Assembly (NCBI RefSeq): GCF_002149015.1
Contig: NZ_NGFO01000009.1
Location: 118,492 to 182,491, forward strand
Length of the DNA: 64,000 nucleotides
Source of the DNA: Gordonia lacunae
GTDB taxonomy: Bacteria > Actinomycetota > Actinomycetes > Mycobacteriales > Mycobacteriaceae
Direction of reading: 5' to 3'
The position numbers and the translations under genes were made by a program. Numbering within the stretch: position 1 is the first letter of the stretch; each line of letters opens with the position of its first letter. The notes beneath the pieces were generated by a model. The model did not search any database. It worked only from the letters and a program-made list of their open reading frames with translations, and was not told where the DNA came from. Positions 1-8,218 of this stretch are shown here, one piece after another.

Positions 1-824
1 ATGGGCCGCCGTCCGAACCGGTCCGACAGCCGGCCCGCGACCAGGATCGCCAGCACGTTGCCCGCAGCGTAGATCGCCAGCACGATCCCCGCCATTCCCG
101 CTCCGGCACCGAGACTCTCGGTGATGAACAGCGGCACCACCGCGACCCGGACGCCCATGGACGCCCAGCCCTGGGTGAAGTTCGACGCGAGGATCGCCCG
201 ATAGGCGCTGTCGCGCAGGGCGGTCCGGAAACCGATCAGCGCGCCGGTCGGGCCGTCGGCCTGGTCGGGGGCGATGACCTCCCGTAGCTGGGTGGCCACC
301 ACCGTCGACGCGACCAGCAGCGCGACCGCGTACACCACGAACGGCACGCGCAGGCCGAAGCCGACGAGCGCCGCCCCGATCAGGGGCCCGGTGATGCTGC
401 CGATGAGGAAGCCCGCCGAGAAGAAGCCGGACACCCGCCCGCGAATGTCGCTCGGCGCCATGCGGATCAGCAGTGCCATCGCCGAGATGCTGAACATCGT
501 CGAGCCGATCCCGCCGAGGCCGCGGAAGACGAGCAGCTGCCAATAGGTCTGCGCGAACGCGCACGCCAGGGTGCTGGCCGCGACGATCAGCAGACCGGTC
601 AGGTAGATCCGCCGCTCGCCGAAGACGGTGACCAGTCGGCCGGTCGCGGGCGCGAACATCAACCGCATGACGGCGAACGCCGACACCACCGCGGTCGCGG
701 CGGTGAACGAGACGTTGAAGGTGCGGGCGAAGGTGGGCAGCGCGGGCGCGATGAAGCCGTATCCGAGTGCGATGACGACGTTCGCCGACAGCAGGACCCA
801 GATGCCGCGAGGGATCTGTCTCAT
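1..824 (-). CDS. MFS transporter, C-terminus cut by window edge
   Basis: The gene starts with ATG at 824 and reads off the left edge, so about 274 residues are visible. The first residues (MRQIPRGIWVLLSANVVIA) run straight into a first membrane helix, and alternating hydrophobic segments follow. The loop between helices 2 and 3 carries the MFS-A-like motif GRLVTVFGERR, and a similar GRLSDRFGRRP lies at the midpoint. This fits a drug/H+ type major facilitator in the inner membrane; the substrate cannot be told. Its ATG overlaps the stop of the upstream patatin gene (ATGA), so the two are probably one operon. Confidence 0.85.
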   Translation of the reverse strand, partial: MRQIPRGIWVLLSANVVIALGYGFIAPALPTFARTFNVSFTAATAVVSAFAVMRLMFAPATGRLVTVFGERRIYLTGLLIVAASTLACAFAQTYWQLLVFRGLGGIGSTMFSISAMALLIRMAPSDIRGRVSGFFSAGFLIGSITGPLIGAALVGFGLRVPFVVYAVALLVASTVVATQLREVIAPDQADGPTGALIGFRTALRDSAYRAILASNFTQGWASMGVRVAVVPLFITESLGAGAGMAGIVLAIYAAGNVLAILVAGRLSDRFGRRP

Positions 825-1852
825 GGCAGCTCGGGTAGGTCGTCGAGGGCCCGCGCGGTCAGGGTCCGGCCGAGTTCGATCATCTCGGAGGCCTTGTGGA
901 AGTCGAGCGTGCGAACCGTCCGGCGGGGCACGCGGATCAGCACGTCGGGCGGATAGCCCGCGACCTGATAGCGGGTCAGGGCCTCCTGCATGATGTCGAG
1001 GGACCGGCTGAGCACTTCCACGCGTCCCATGCGGGCCGGCTCGTCGACGCCGAATCCGGCGTGCTCGGCGGACGGGACGGAGTCCGGCTCGGCTGCTGCC
1101 TCGACCGCGTCGGCACCGTCGCCGGTGGCGGTCACCGCGCCGTCGGTCGCGGACGGCTCACCGCGCTCGGTCGGGGGTACCTCGTAGCCGAGCCGGTCGC
1201 GGACCGCCCGGATGAACTCGTTGTCGAGGATCGGCGCCACGTTGCGGCGGAGCAGCCCCTTGGCCTTCGGTTCCCGGATGGCTCCCGCCTCCGGGCCGCC
1301 GTCGGAGCCGATGATGACGCCGATGGTCACGTCACTCGACACCGTCGAGGTGGGCGCCACCGGCAGCGGATCGAGGATGCCGCCGTCGGCGAGCAGCCGG
1401 CCACCGTGTTCGTGCGGGCTGATGACCCCCGGGATCGCGATCGACGCACGCAGGGCGTCGGCGAGGACTCCGCGCTGGAACCAGACCGCGCGACCGGCGT
1501 TCAGGTCGGTGGCGACAGCGGTGAACGGGATGGGGAGATCTTCGATCACGGTGTCGCCGAGGATCTCCCGTACCCGGAGCAGGATGCGCTCGGCACCGAT
1601 GACGCCCGGCTTGGTCAGCGAGACGTCGAGCAACCGGACCACGTCGAGCTGGGACAGTCCGGAGATCCAGTCGACGTAGTCGTCGAGCTTGCCCGCACAG
1701 TAGAGCCCGCCGACGAGCGCGCCCATCGACGAGCCGGCGACGGTGACGATCTCGAATCCGCGCTCCTCGAGCTCGGCGATCACCCCGATGTGCGCGTAGC
1801 CGCGGGCACCGCCACTTCCCAGAGCCAGCGCCACGCGCGACGGTCGAGCCAT
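821..1852 (-). CDS. patatin-like phospholipase
   Basis: The product has 343 residues and belongs to the bacterial patatin/RssA family of Ser-Asp dyad lipid hydrolases. Near the N-terminus is the glycine-rich oxyanion motif GSGGARGY, then the nucleophile elbow GSSMG, and later the dyad aspartate in ADGG. The frame stays open upstream to 2035, but the start at 1852 (MARPSRVALALGSGGARGY) is chosen because patatins begin just before the oxyanion loop and the upstream part has no family character. About 100 C-terminal residues lie outside the core and contain an acidic, low-complexity stretch. It overlaps the downstream MFS gene by 3-4 nt. Confidence 0.88.
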   Translation of the reverse strand: MARPSRVALALGSGGARGYAHIGVIAELEERGFEIVTVAGSSMGALVGGLYCAGKLDDYVDWISGLSQLDVVRLLDVSLTKPGVIGAERILLRVREILGDTVIEDLPIPFTAVATDLNAGRAVWFQRGVLADALRASIAIPGVISPHEHGGRLLADGGILDPLPVAPTSTVSSDVTIGVIIGSDGGPEAGAIREPKAKGLLRRNVAPILDNEFIRAVRDRLGYEVPPTERGEPSATDGAVTATGDGADAVEAAAEPDSVPSAEHAGFGVDEPARMGRVEVLSRSLDIMQEALTRYQVAGYPPDVLIRVPRRTVRTLDFHKASEMIELGRTLTARALDDLPELP

Positions 1853-1955
1853 GGGGCAACAGTACCGCCGCCGAATTCCCTCCCCGAAATCGCGAGCGGC
1901 GGCGATACCCGTGGTCGACGCCCGCGCACCGGCCGCGATCGTGGGTTCGCGGCCG

Positions 1956-2405
1956 CTACTGATCGGTGAGGAGGCGGCGCGGTCCGGGACCCAGTTTGTT
2001 GAGTTCGTCGCCGGGGTTGAGGAGGTGACACTCACCCAGCGAGAGGCACCCGCAACCGACGCACGAGCCGATCATGTCCCGCATGTTCTCGAGCAGCGCG
2101 ATGCGGTGGTTGATGTCGTCCATCCAGCGTTTCGACGCCGATTCCCACATCGACTTGGGTGGCGATTCGTGGTCGCCGAGTTCGGCGAGCACCTCACCGA
2201 TCACCGACAGCGGAATCCCGGCGACCTGCGACGCGCGGATGAACGCCACGCGTCGCAGCATCGCCCGGTGATAACGGCGCTGGTTACCCGAGGTACGCCG
2301 ACTGAAGATGAGGCCCTGGTCCTCGTAGAAGCGAACCGCCGACGGGGCGATACCGGCCCGCTGGGCGAGCTCCCCGACCGAGAGCTCCAGCTTCTTCAGC
2401 GTCAT
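1956..2405 (-). CDS. soxR: redox-sensitive MerR-family regulator SoxR
   Basis: This 149-residue protein has an N-terminal MerR winged helix-turn-helix (ELAQRAGIAPSAVRFYEDQG), a dimerisation helix and the SoxR-specific cysteine cluster CVGCGCLSLGEC near residues 120-131. That cluster ligates the [2Fe-2S] centre that senses redox-cycling compounds. The start at 2405 (MTLKKLELSVGELAQ) is preferred over an upstream ATG at 2447 because it matches the family length. In actinobacteria SoxR usually controls a few transport and oxidoreductase genes. The patatin-MFS pair lies just downstream on the same strand and could be a target, but that is only positional inference. Confidence 0.93.
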   Translation of the reverse strand: MTLKKLELSVGELAQRAGIAPSAVRFYEDQGLIFSRRTSGNQRRYHRAMLRRVAFIRASQVAGIPLSVIGEVLAELGDHESPPKSMWESASKRWMDDINHRIALLENMRDMIGSCVGCGCLSLGECHLLNPGDELNKLGPGPRRLLTDQ

Positions 2406-2478
2406 GCGTCGATGGTAAGCGCCGTCCGCACATCGTCCTCGGCCCACGACCGGGGACGACGTGCCGCGTACGGCCGGA

Positions 2479-3354
2479 TCAGGCGCGGACCACCATCACC
2501 GGGCACTCGGCGTTGTGCATCACCTTCTGGCTCGTCGAGCCGAGTAGCAGCCCGCGGAAGCCGCCCCGCCCACGACTGCCGACGACCAGGAGCGACGCGT
2601 CGGCGCCCGCCGCGTCGAGCAGGGCCTTCGCCGGCTCCTCGGGCAGCACGGAGCGTTCGATCGTCACGTCCGGGTAGTCCTGCGCGTATCCGGCGAGCCG
2701 TTCGGCGAGCACCTCCACTGCGTCCTGCGTCATCCGCGCCACCTCGTCGGCGCCGATGCCGTAGCCGTGCAGCGCGTCCGCGTCGAGCGGGGTCCACGTG
2801 TGCACCGCGCGCAGCGGGACGTTCCGCAGCGACGCCTGCCGGAAGGCCTCGGCGACCGCGGCGTCGCTGACCGGCGAGCCGTCGACGCCCACGACCACCG
2901 GGCCGGAATCGCTGCCCTCGGCGGCCACGACCGTGACCCGGCCGTGCGCGTGGGCGGCGACGCTCGTGCTCACCGACCCCAGGAACAGGCCCTTCACGCT
3001 GCCGAGACGGCGGGTGCCGACCACGATCATCGCCGCGTCCTTGCCCAGCTCGAGCAGCACCCGGGTCGCGTCGCCGTCGACGATCGAGGTGGCGACCGTC
3101 ACCCCGGGCGCCACGTCCTTCGCGGCGTCGGCGGCGGCGTGCACGGCGTCAGAGGCGTCCTGGCGGATCGCGTCGACGACGTCCTGCGGAATGATGAGGC
3201 CCGGGGCGTAGTCACTCGTGCTGACGTCGTACGCTCCGACGACCTTGAGATCGAGACCTTCGGCCGCGGCCGTCCGGGCGGCCCAGCGCACCGCGCCCGT
3301 GGCCGCGTCCGATCCGTCCACGCCGACGAGTATCGCATTCATGTTGTGGCTCAT
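2479..3354 (-). CDS. tandem-domain universal stress protein
   Basis: Two UspA domains lie in tandem (about residues 5-140 and 150-290 of 291). Both begin with the family strand (AILVGVDGS, VVVGVDGSP). The second ends with the ATP-binding signature GSRGRGGFRGLLLGS, and the first has the looser GTRRLGSVKGLFLGS. Such proteins are cytoplasmic ATP-binding stress or hypoxia factors in mycobacteria. The start is ambiguous: GAGGAG directly abuts ATG 3354, while ATG 3342 lies 12 nt downstream of it. I saw no DosR-type box upstream. Confidence 0.9.
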   Translation of the reverse strand: MSHNMNAILVGVDGSDAATGAVRWAARTAAAEGLDLKVVGAYDVSTSDYAPGLIIPQDVVDAIRQDASDAVHAAADAAKDVAPGVTVATSIVDGDATRVLLELGKDAAMIVVGTRRLGSVKGLFLGSVSTSVAAHAHGRVTVVAAEGSDSGPVVVGVDGSPVSDAAVAEAFRQASLRNVPLRAVHTWTPLDADALHGYGIGADEVARMTQDAVEVLAERLAGYAQDYPDVTIERSVLPEEPAKALLDAAGADASLLVVGSRGRGGFRGLLLGSTSQKVMHNAECPVMVVRA

Positions 3355-3545
3355 CTCCTCTGATCTCGACAGCCCCGGGTGGGGTCCTCGGGTTCGGCCG
3401 CGGGTCCGTGCGGGGTCGCCCCGCGCGGCCCGGTTCGGCCCCGACCCCCATCCTGCCCCGGTGTGGTGGCCGCGGCAATGAGTACGAAGTCCTGATCGCG
3501 GTGGCTTTCTGCACGATTCGACCGCCGTGTAACCTGGTGGACACC

Positions 3546-3851
3546 ATGACGTCACCGCTTCCGCAGAACGGCACCAACGACTTTCGCGCGATCCTGACCC
3601 ACGCCGGGATCACCGTCGCCCTCGGACTCGGCCTGCTGCTCCTCGCGCACGCGACGTCGGGTTCAGTGCAGACCGTACTCGTCGTGGCCTCCCCCGTCGT
3701 GGTTCTGCTCGGCGCGAGCGCGATGCTGTATCGCACCTACCTGGCCTGGAAGCGCAACGGTCGCTGGCAGGTGTGGCAGGGCGGGGCGTGGTTCCTGCTG
3801 TTCTTCTTCATCGTGATGTTGTTCAACTCCGCGCCGCTCCTCTTCGAATGA
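3546..3851 (+). CDS. small integral membrane protein, unknown function
   Basis: This protein has 101 residues with three likely membrane helices (around residues 18-37, 43-62 and 80-98) separated by a short basic loop (YLAWKRNGRW). I do not recognise the family. The start at 3546 (MTSPLPQNG) is chosen because the upstream part of the open frame is basic and unlike a membrane protein. A candidate -10 (TAACCT) sits about 11 nt before the ATG. It is divergent from the universal stress gene and ends about 90 nt before the kinase-like gene. Confidence 0.65.
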   Translation: MTSPLPQNGTNDFRAILTHAGITVALGLGLLLLAHATSGSVQTVLVVASPVVVLLGASAMLYRTYLAWKRNGRWQVWQGGAWFLLFFFIVMLFNSAPLLFE

Positions 3852-3942
3852 CCGCCGAGCGGCGATGACCGGCGACTGATCACCCCGGGCGGACGTGAGC
3901 CGACCGGTAGAGTCAGGACTCACCCGAGGTGAGGGAGGCGCC

Positions 3943-5209
3943 GTGTCTGTCGGTCCGACTCACGACGAGCCACTTCCGCCCGGCACTCTCATCGGGCCTC
4001 ATCGCATCGACCATCTGCTCCGCCGGCGCCCGCACGGTACGGACTACCTCGCGACCGTCCGTCACGCCGGCGCCGGGCAGCCTCGGGCCCCGGGCTCGTC
4101 TGCCGAGCGGGTCGTGCTCACCGTCGTCGACCGGACGGCCTCGGCCGATCCCGCGTTTCGCAGCTGGTTCCCCGTTGCGGCCGAAAAGGCTTCCACGATG
4201 GGACATCCCGCAATCGCACGGGTCGCCGGGTACGGATCGGCCGACGGTCGGGTGTGGGTGGCGGTCACGCCCGTGCCCGTCTCCGACGCCGCACTGCTGA
4301 TCCGCCGCCATCCCGACGGCATCGACATCGAGCTCGCGGTGCGCATCGTGTCCGTCGTGGGCGACGCCCTCGATGCCGCACACCGCCGACAGCTGGTGCA
4401 TGGGAACGTCTCCCCCGCCGACATCCTGCTCGCCGAGTCCGCGGACCCGACCGGTCCCGCCGCGGCGACCCCCGGCGTGGTCACACTCACCGGCTTCGGC
4501 CTCACCGCACCGGCGCACGGTGACCAGATGCCGCCTCCGGCAGACGATGTCGCGTCTCTGGGTCGCACACTCGTCGAATTGCTCACCGGCACAGTCTCGG
4601 TCGCACGGCATCGGGTGGAGGGGGCTGTGTCACCGGCCTTCTATGCGGTGCTGGCACGCGCACTCGACGCCGAGTCCGATCACCGATACCGGACCTGCGC
4701 GGAGTTCGTCCGCGCTGTCGAACTCGCTCTTCATCTCACGTACACCGACGGCGACCCACCGACCGATGTCCTCATCGCGAACGCGCCCCGACCCGACCGC
4801 GTCCCGCAGGTGTTCCAGCCCGCCGGTCATCCGGACCGGCCGACGGAGATCAGCCCCGACCCGCGCCGGGCGGTCGGGGCGGCGAGACAGTCGTCGATTG
4901 CGGCGTCGACGCGGCGGCGTCGCCGGCATCTCGTGTACCGACGACGCCGACGTCGGGTTCGCGGTGTGGCGTACGCCCACGCCACCGGGACGCGCCGCTG
5001 TCACGGCCGGCCTGAAAGGCTATCCGGGAGACGAGATCAGCTGGCGGGACGGACCGGCATCGGCGAGCCGGAACAGCGTGGTCGACGGCTGGGTCGTCAC
5101 GAATTTCACCGGTCCACCACGTGCGGAGTACACCCTGGTGACGACGTGGCCGGGGCACACCGGCCGCCAGATCCTCGACGATTGGTGGCGCACCGCACCC
5201 CTGGGGTGA
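3943..5209 (+). pseudogene. pseudokinase-like gene with an apparent frameshift
   Basis: The GTG at 3943 follows a strong GAGGGAGG site. About 310 residues read as a Ser/Thr kinase fold without active residues: the expected lysine strand is VVLTVVD, the HRD loop is HGNVSPADI and DFG is replaced by TGFG. After about 4870 this frame turns arginine-rich and runs, without a stop, antisense through the next gene to 6228. From about 4920 to 5209 a different frame gives plausible sequence (GLKGYPGDEISWRDGP, then VVDGWVVTNF, ending ILDDWWRTAPLG). The simplest reading is one gene of about 420 codons broken by an indel, real or a sequencing error, in 4870-4920. A lost transmembrane linker is possible. 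Confidence 0.6.
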
Positions 5210-5259
5210 CCGGAACCGGCATGGGTCTCGCCCGCGCAATCGTGGTGCGAGACCGGTGT

Positions 5260-6072
5260 TCAGCGACCCCGGAGCGCGTCGATGCGACGGGCGACCTCCA
5301 TGGCTGTCGACGGCCTCGTGCCGGCGAGGGCCAGACAGTTCGCGACGAGGGTGCGCTCGTCGCGGTCCAGGTTCTCCGAGAGCGCGGGCGGGGTCGACAG
5401 CGCCGCCCGGATCGCCAGCAGCGGTTGGGTGTCCGGCACCTCCCCGTACACCCCGTCGCCGGTGAGGGCGCGGTGCAGACAGGCCCCAAGCGACCAGATG
5501 TCGGTCGCACGCGAGGGCACGTCACCCGCCAGCAGCGCCGGGTCCATGTACTGCACCGCACCGGGTTGGGCGAAGCTCGTGATGGGTTCGTCGGCGGCGA
5601 GGACCCGGGCCAGACCGAGATCGGAGATCTTGCCGCCGGTCTCGGTGACCATGATGCTCGACGGCGTGATGTTGGCATGCGCGATCCCGGCTTCGTGCAG
5701 TGCGTCGACACCGCGCGCGGCGTCGGCGATCGCGGCCAGTTTCTCGTCCCGGCCGAGTTCCCGAGCCGGACTGCCCAGCGAACCGAGCGGGAAGTACTCC
5801 ATCGCATACATGAACTGGCCCTGCAGCACCGCGTCGTACAGGCCCGCGAGGTAGGGCGAGACGACGGCGGCGAACGCCCGCAGTTCGCGCACGCCTCGGC
5901 GGTACGCGTCGTCGCTGCAGACACCACCGAAGACCTTCACCACCACGCGGTCGGTGGCCAGCCCCAACCGAGCGGGCGGCACGGCGAGGTAGAACGTGCC
6001 GTTGCCGCCCATGCCGAGTTTCTCGAGCACCGTGAAATCCGCCAGCTGCTGCGGGATCTCGACTGTCGCCAT
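5260..6072 (-). CDS. protein pseudokinase
   Basis: This 270-residue kinase-fold protein keeps a P-loop-like LGMGGNGTFYLA near residue 19 and a VVVKVF strand with the ATP lysine. The catalytic loop reads HANITPSSI instead of HRDxKxxN, and DFG is DLG. The catalytic Asp is therefore missing and phosphotransfer is unlikely, although nucleotide binding is possible. No transmembrane or sensor domain follows. The ATG at 6072 lies 1 nt after the stop of the antiporter gene (TGACATG), which indicates translational coupling. It is the last gene of the flavoprotein-FHA-antiporter operon. By family analogy it may act as a scaffold or as a partner of the FHA protein. Confidence 0.85.
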   Translation of the reverse strand: MATVEIPQQLADFTVLEKLGMGGNGTFYLAVPPARLGLATDRVVVKVFGGVCSDDAYRRGVRELRAFAAVVSPYLAGLYDAVLQGQFMYAMEYFPLGSLGSPARELGRDEKLAAIADAARGVDALHEAGIAHANITPSSIMVTETGGKISDLGLARVLAADEPITSFAQPGAVQYMDPALLAGDVPSRATDIWSLGACLHRALTGDGVYGEVPDTQPLLAIRAALSTPPALSENLDRDERTLVANCLALAGTRPSTAMEVARRIDALRGR

Positions 6073-6073
6073 G

Positions 6074-8200
6074 TCAGTGCCTCTCCGATGATGAACCGAT
6101 GTTCGGACGGGATGGATCGGGGGCCGCCCGCGACGGCGTGGGTGGGGCGGCCGACGTCGACGGATACAGGGATGCCACCCGGTCTCCCAGCGATTCCTCG
6201 CTCGTCCCGGTGTTGTCGACGACGATGACGGGGATCGGTGCGCCCGGGGCGTCCTCGTCCGGAGAAGCGATGGTGAACGACACCGCATCGTCGCGATGAC
6301 GGCGAGGATCCAGGACCGACACCGACACCCCCTGTTCTGCAACGGCGTTGAGATCAGCAAGCCACCGACGCCGCGAGCCGGACGCGACGACGGTCAGCGA
6401 GCGCGACCCGAAGAGGGCCAGGCCCGCGGCCACCAGCACGGCGGTCCGACCGCTGCGACTGTCGGCCGCCAGACAGGTGACGGTGCTGCGACCCGGGGCC
6501 ACCGCCGCATCGGCGGTCTCGTCGATGACGGCGACCGGAGCCGATCGCAGTGCCTCCCCCAGCGATCGGTCCACACTGTCCACGACGATGATGTCGGCGT
6601 GGGCGTTCTCCGACATCGCGTCGAGGTCGACGGCCGGATCGGCGCTGAACCGGCACAGAACCGAGACCGAACCCGCACCGGTCAGCGATGAGCCCAGCTC
6701 GGTGAGCTTCTCGACCGCCGACGCGATCGCCGCGAAGTCCGGCACCACCGGGATGCCGACCTCGAGCGGACGGGCCGAACGATCCGGAGCGGTGAGCAGA
6801 CCCGCCAGCACGACGTCGAATCCGGTGGCGCAGTCGAGCATCCGCCGATGCCTCGCCCGCAGGTCGGTGACCGTTCCGACAGGATCGCGGATCAGCACCA
6901 GGACTCGCGGTGCGGTCGCGGTGGCCAGCGCGCGCCGTTCGGCTGCCGCGATGTCGTTGGCCACCACCCGGTCCGGGTACACCACGCGCAACAACGGCTC
7001 GGTCAGGATCGTGGTCACCAGCGCCATCACGACGAGCATGGCGAACAGCTCGTCACTCAGGACGCCGAGCTCCCGGCCGGCGGCGAGGATCACCAGTTCG
7101 GTGAGTCCGCGCGTGTTCATCAGCACCGCGATGGCCGCACTCTGCCTGGTGGGTATCGCACTCACCCGCGCGCCGGCGTAGGCACCGAGGAACTTGCCCG
7201 CGATAGCGACGAGCAGGACGAGGAGCAGCTGCCCCATCCCCGCGAACCCGATCTCGGTGAGGTCGACGTTGAGTCCGGTGACGACGAAGAACATCGGCAG
7301 CAGAAGCAGCACGCTCGCCTGCTCGAGTCGCTCGAGGATCTCCCGGTGCAGCTGTTCGGCCCCCACCTTCGGCATCACCGCGCCGAACACGAATGCGCCG
7401 AAGATCTGGTGGATACCGATGACGTCGGTCGCCGCCGCCGAGAGGAACAGCCCGATCAGGATGACCGCCAGGATGTCCGGGGTGAGGCGGCCGGCCGTGT
7501 CACGCCACTCGATCAGCTTGGCCAGCAACGGACGCACCACTCCGAACATCACTGCCGCGTACACGAGTGTGAGCCCGACGATCCTGGCTACCTCCAACGG
7601 GCTGCCGCCCTGGATGATCGCGATGATGAAAGCCAGCAGCGTCCACGCCAGGATGTCGTCGATCGCGGCGGCGGCCAGGCTGAACACCCCGGGGACGGTG
7701 CGCATCATCCCGCGGTCGGTGAGGATTCTCGCCAGCACGGGGAAGGCGGTGATCGACATCGCGACGCCCATGAACAGCACCATCCCGAGCCGTTCGATCT
7801 CCATGCCCCCGACCATGTTGTGCGAGGGATAGAGCAGCACTCCGAGCCCGGCACCGAGACCGAACGGCAGGGCGATCGAGAAGGCCGAGATACTCGCCGC
7901 CGCACGTTCGCGCCCCTTGGTCAACCGCATGTCCAGTTCGAGGCCGACGATGAACATGAACAGCACGAGGCCGATCTGCGCCAGGGCGCCCAGCAGCGGC
8001 CTGACGTCGTCGGGGAACAGCCACTGGTCGGGATTGCCGGGCAGGAGTCCCAGGAGACTGGGTCCCAGCGCGATCCCGGCGGCGATCTCGCCGACCACGG
8101 CCGGCTGACGGCACGCACGCGCGATCATCCCGCCCACTCGGGCGGCGGCGATGACCACCGCGACGTCGAGCAGCAGGAAGGCGATCGTGTGTTTCTCCAT
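6074..8200 (-). CDS. CPA2-family cation:proton antiporter with soluble C-terminal region
   Basis: The protein has 708 residues. Residues 1 to about 410 form a monovalent cation:proton antiporter-2 membrane domain with about 12 helices. Family segments include VVGEIAAGIALGPSLLG near residue 35, IHQIFGAFVFGAVMPK and the NTRGLTELVIL motif. The last 290 residues are a soluble region with Rossmann or universal-stress-like strands (VLVLIRDP, DIIVVDSVD), probably regulatory. It would exchange Na+ or K+ for H+ across the inner membrane. It lies between the FHA and pseudokinase genes and is the transport component of this operon. Confidence 0.88.
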   Translation of the reverse strand: MEKHTIAFLLLDVAVVIAAARVGGMIARACRQPAVVGEIAAGIALGPSLLGLLPGNPDQWLFPDDVRPLLGALAQIGLVLFMFIVGLELDMRLTKGRERAAASISAFSIALPFGLGAGLGVLLYPSHNMVGGMEIERLGMVLFMGVAMSITAFPVLARILTDRGMMRTVPGVFSLAAAAIDDILAWTLLAFIIAIIQGGSPLEVARIVGLTLVYAAVMFGVVRPLLAKLIEWRDTAGRLTPDILAVILIGLFLSAAATDVIGIHQIFGAFVFGAVMPKVGAEQLHREILERLEQASVLLLLPMFFVVTGLNVDLTEIGFAGMGQLLLVLLVAIAGKFLGAYAGARVSAIPTRQSAAIAVLMNTRGLTELVILAAGRELGVLSDELFAMLVVMALVTTILTEPLLRVVYPDRVVANDIAAAERRALATATAPRVLVLIRDPVGTVTDLRARHRRMLDCATGFDVVLAGLLTAPDRSARPLEVGIPVVPDFAAIASAVEKLTELGSSLTGAGSVSVLCRFSADPAVDLDAMSENAHADIIVVDSVDRSLGEALRSAPVAVIDETADAAVAPGRSTVTCLAADSRSGRTAVLVAAGLALFGSRSLTVVASGSRRRWLADLNAVAEQGVSVSVLDPRRHRDDAVSFTIASPDEDAPGAPIPVIVVDNTGTSEESLGDRVASLYPSTSAAPPTPSRAAPDPSRPNIGSSSERH

Positions 8201-8218
8201 GACCTCGGATCCGTTCGC

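Noticed and set aside
5210..6228. Continuation of the pseudokinase frame on the plus strand to 6228
   Set aside because: It lies wholly antisense to the 5260-6072 pseudokinase and antiporter genes and has no family character; high GC content keeps such frames open.
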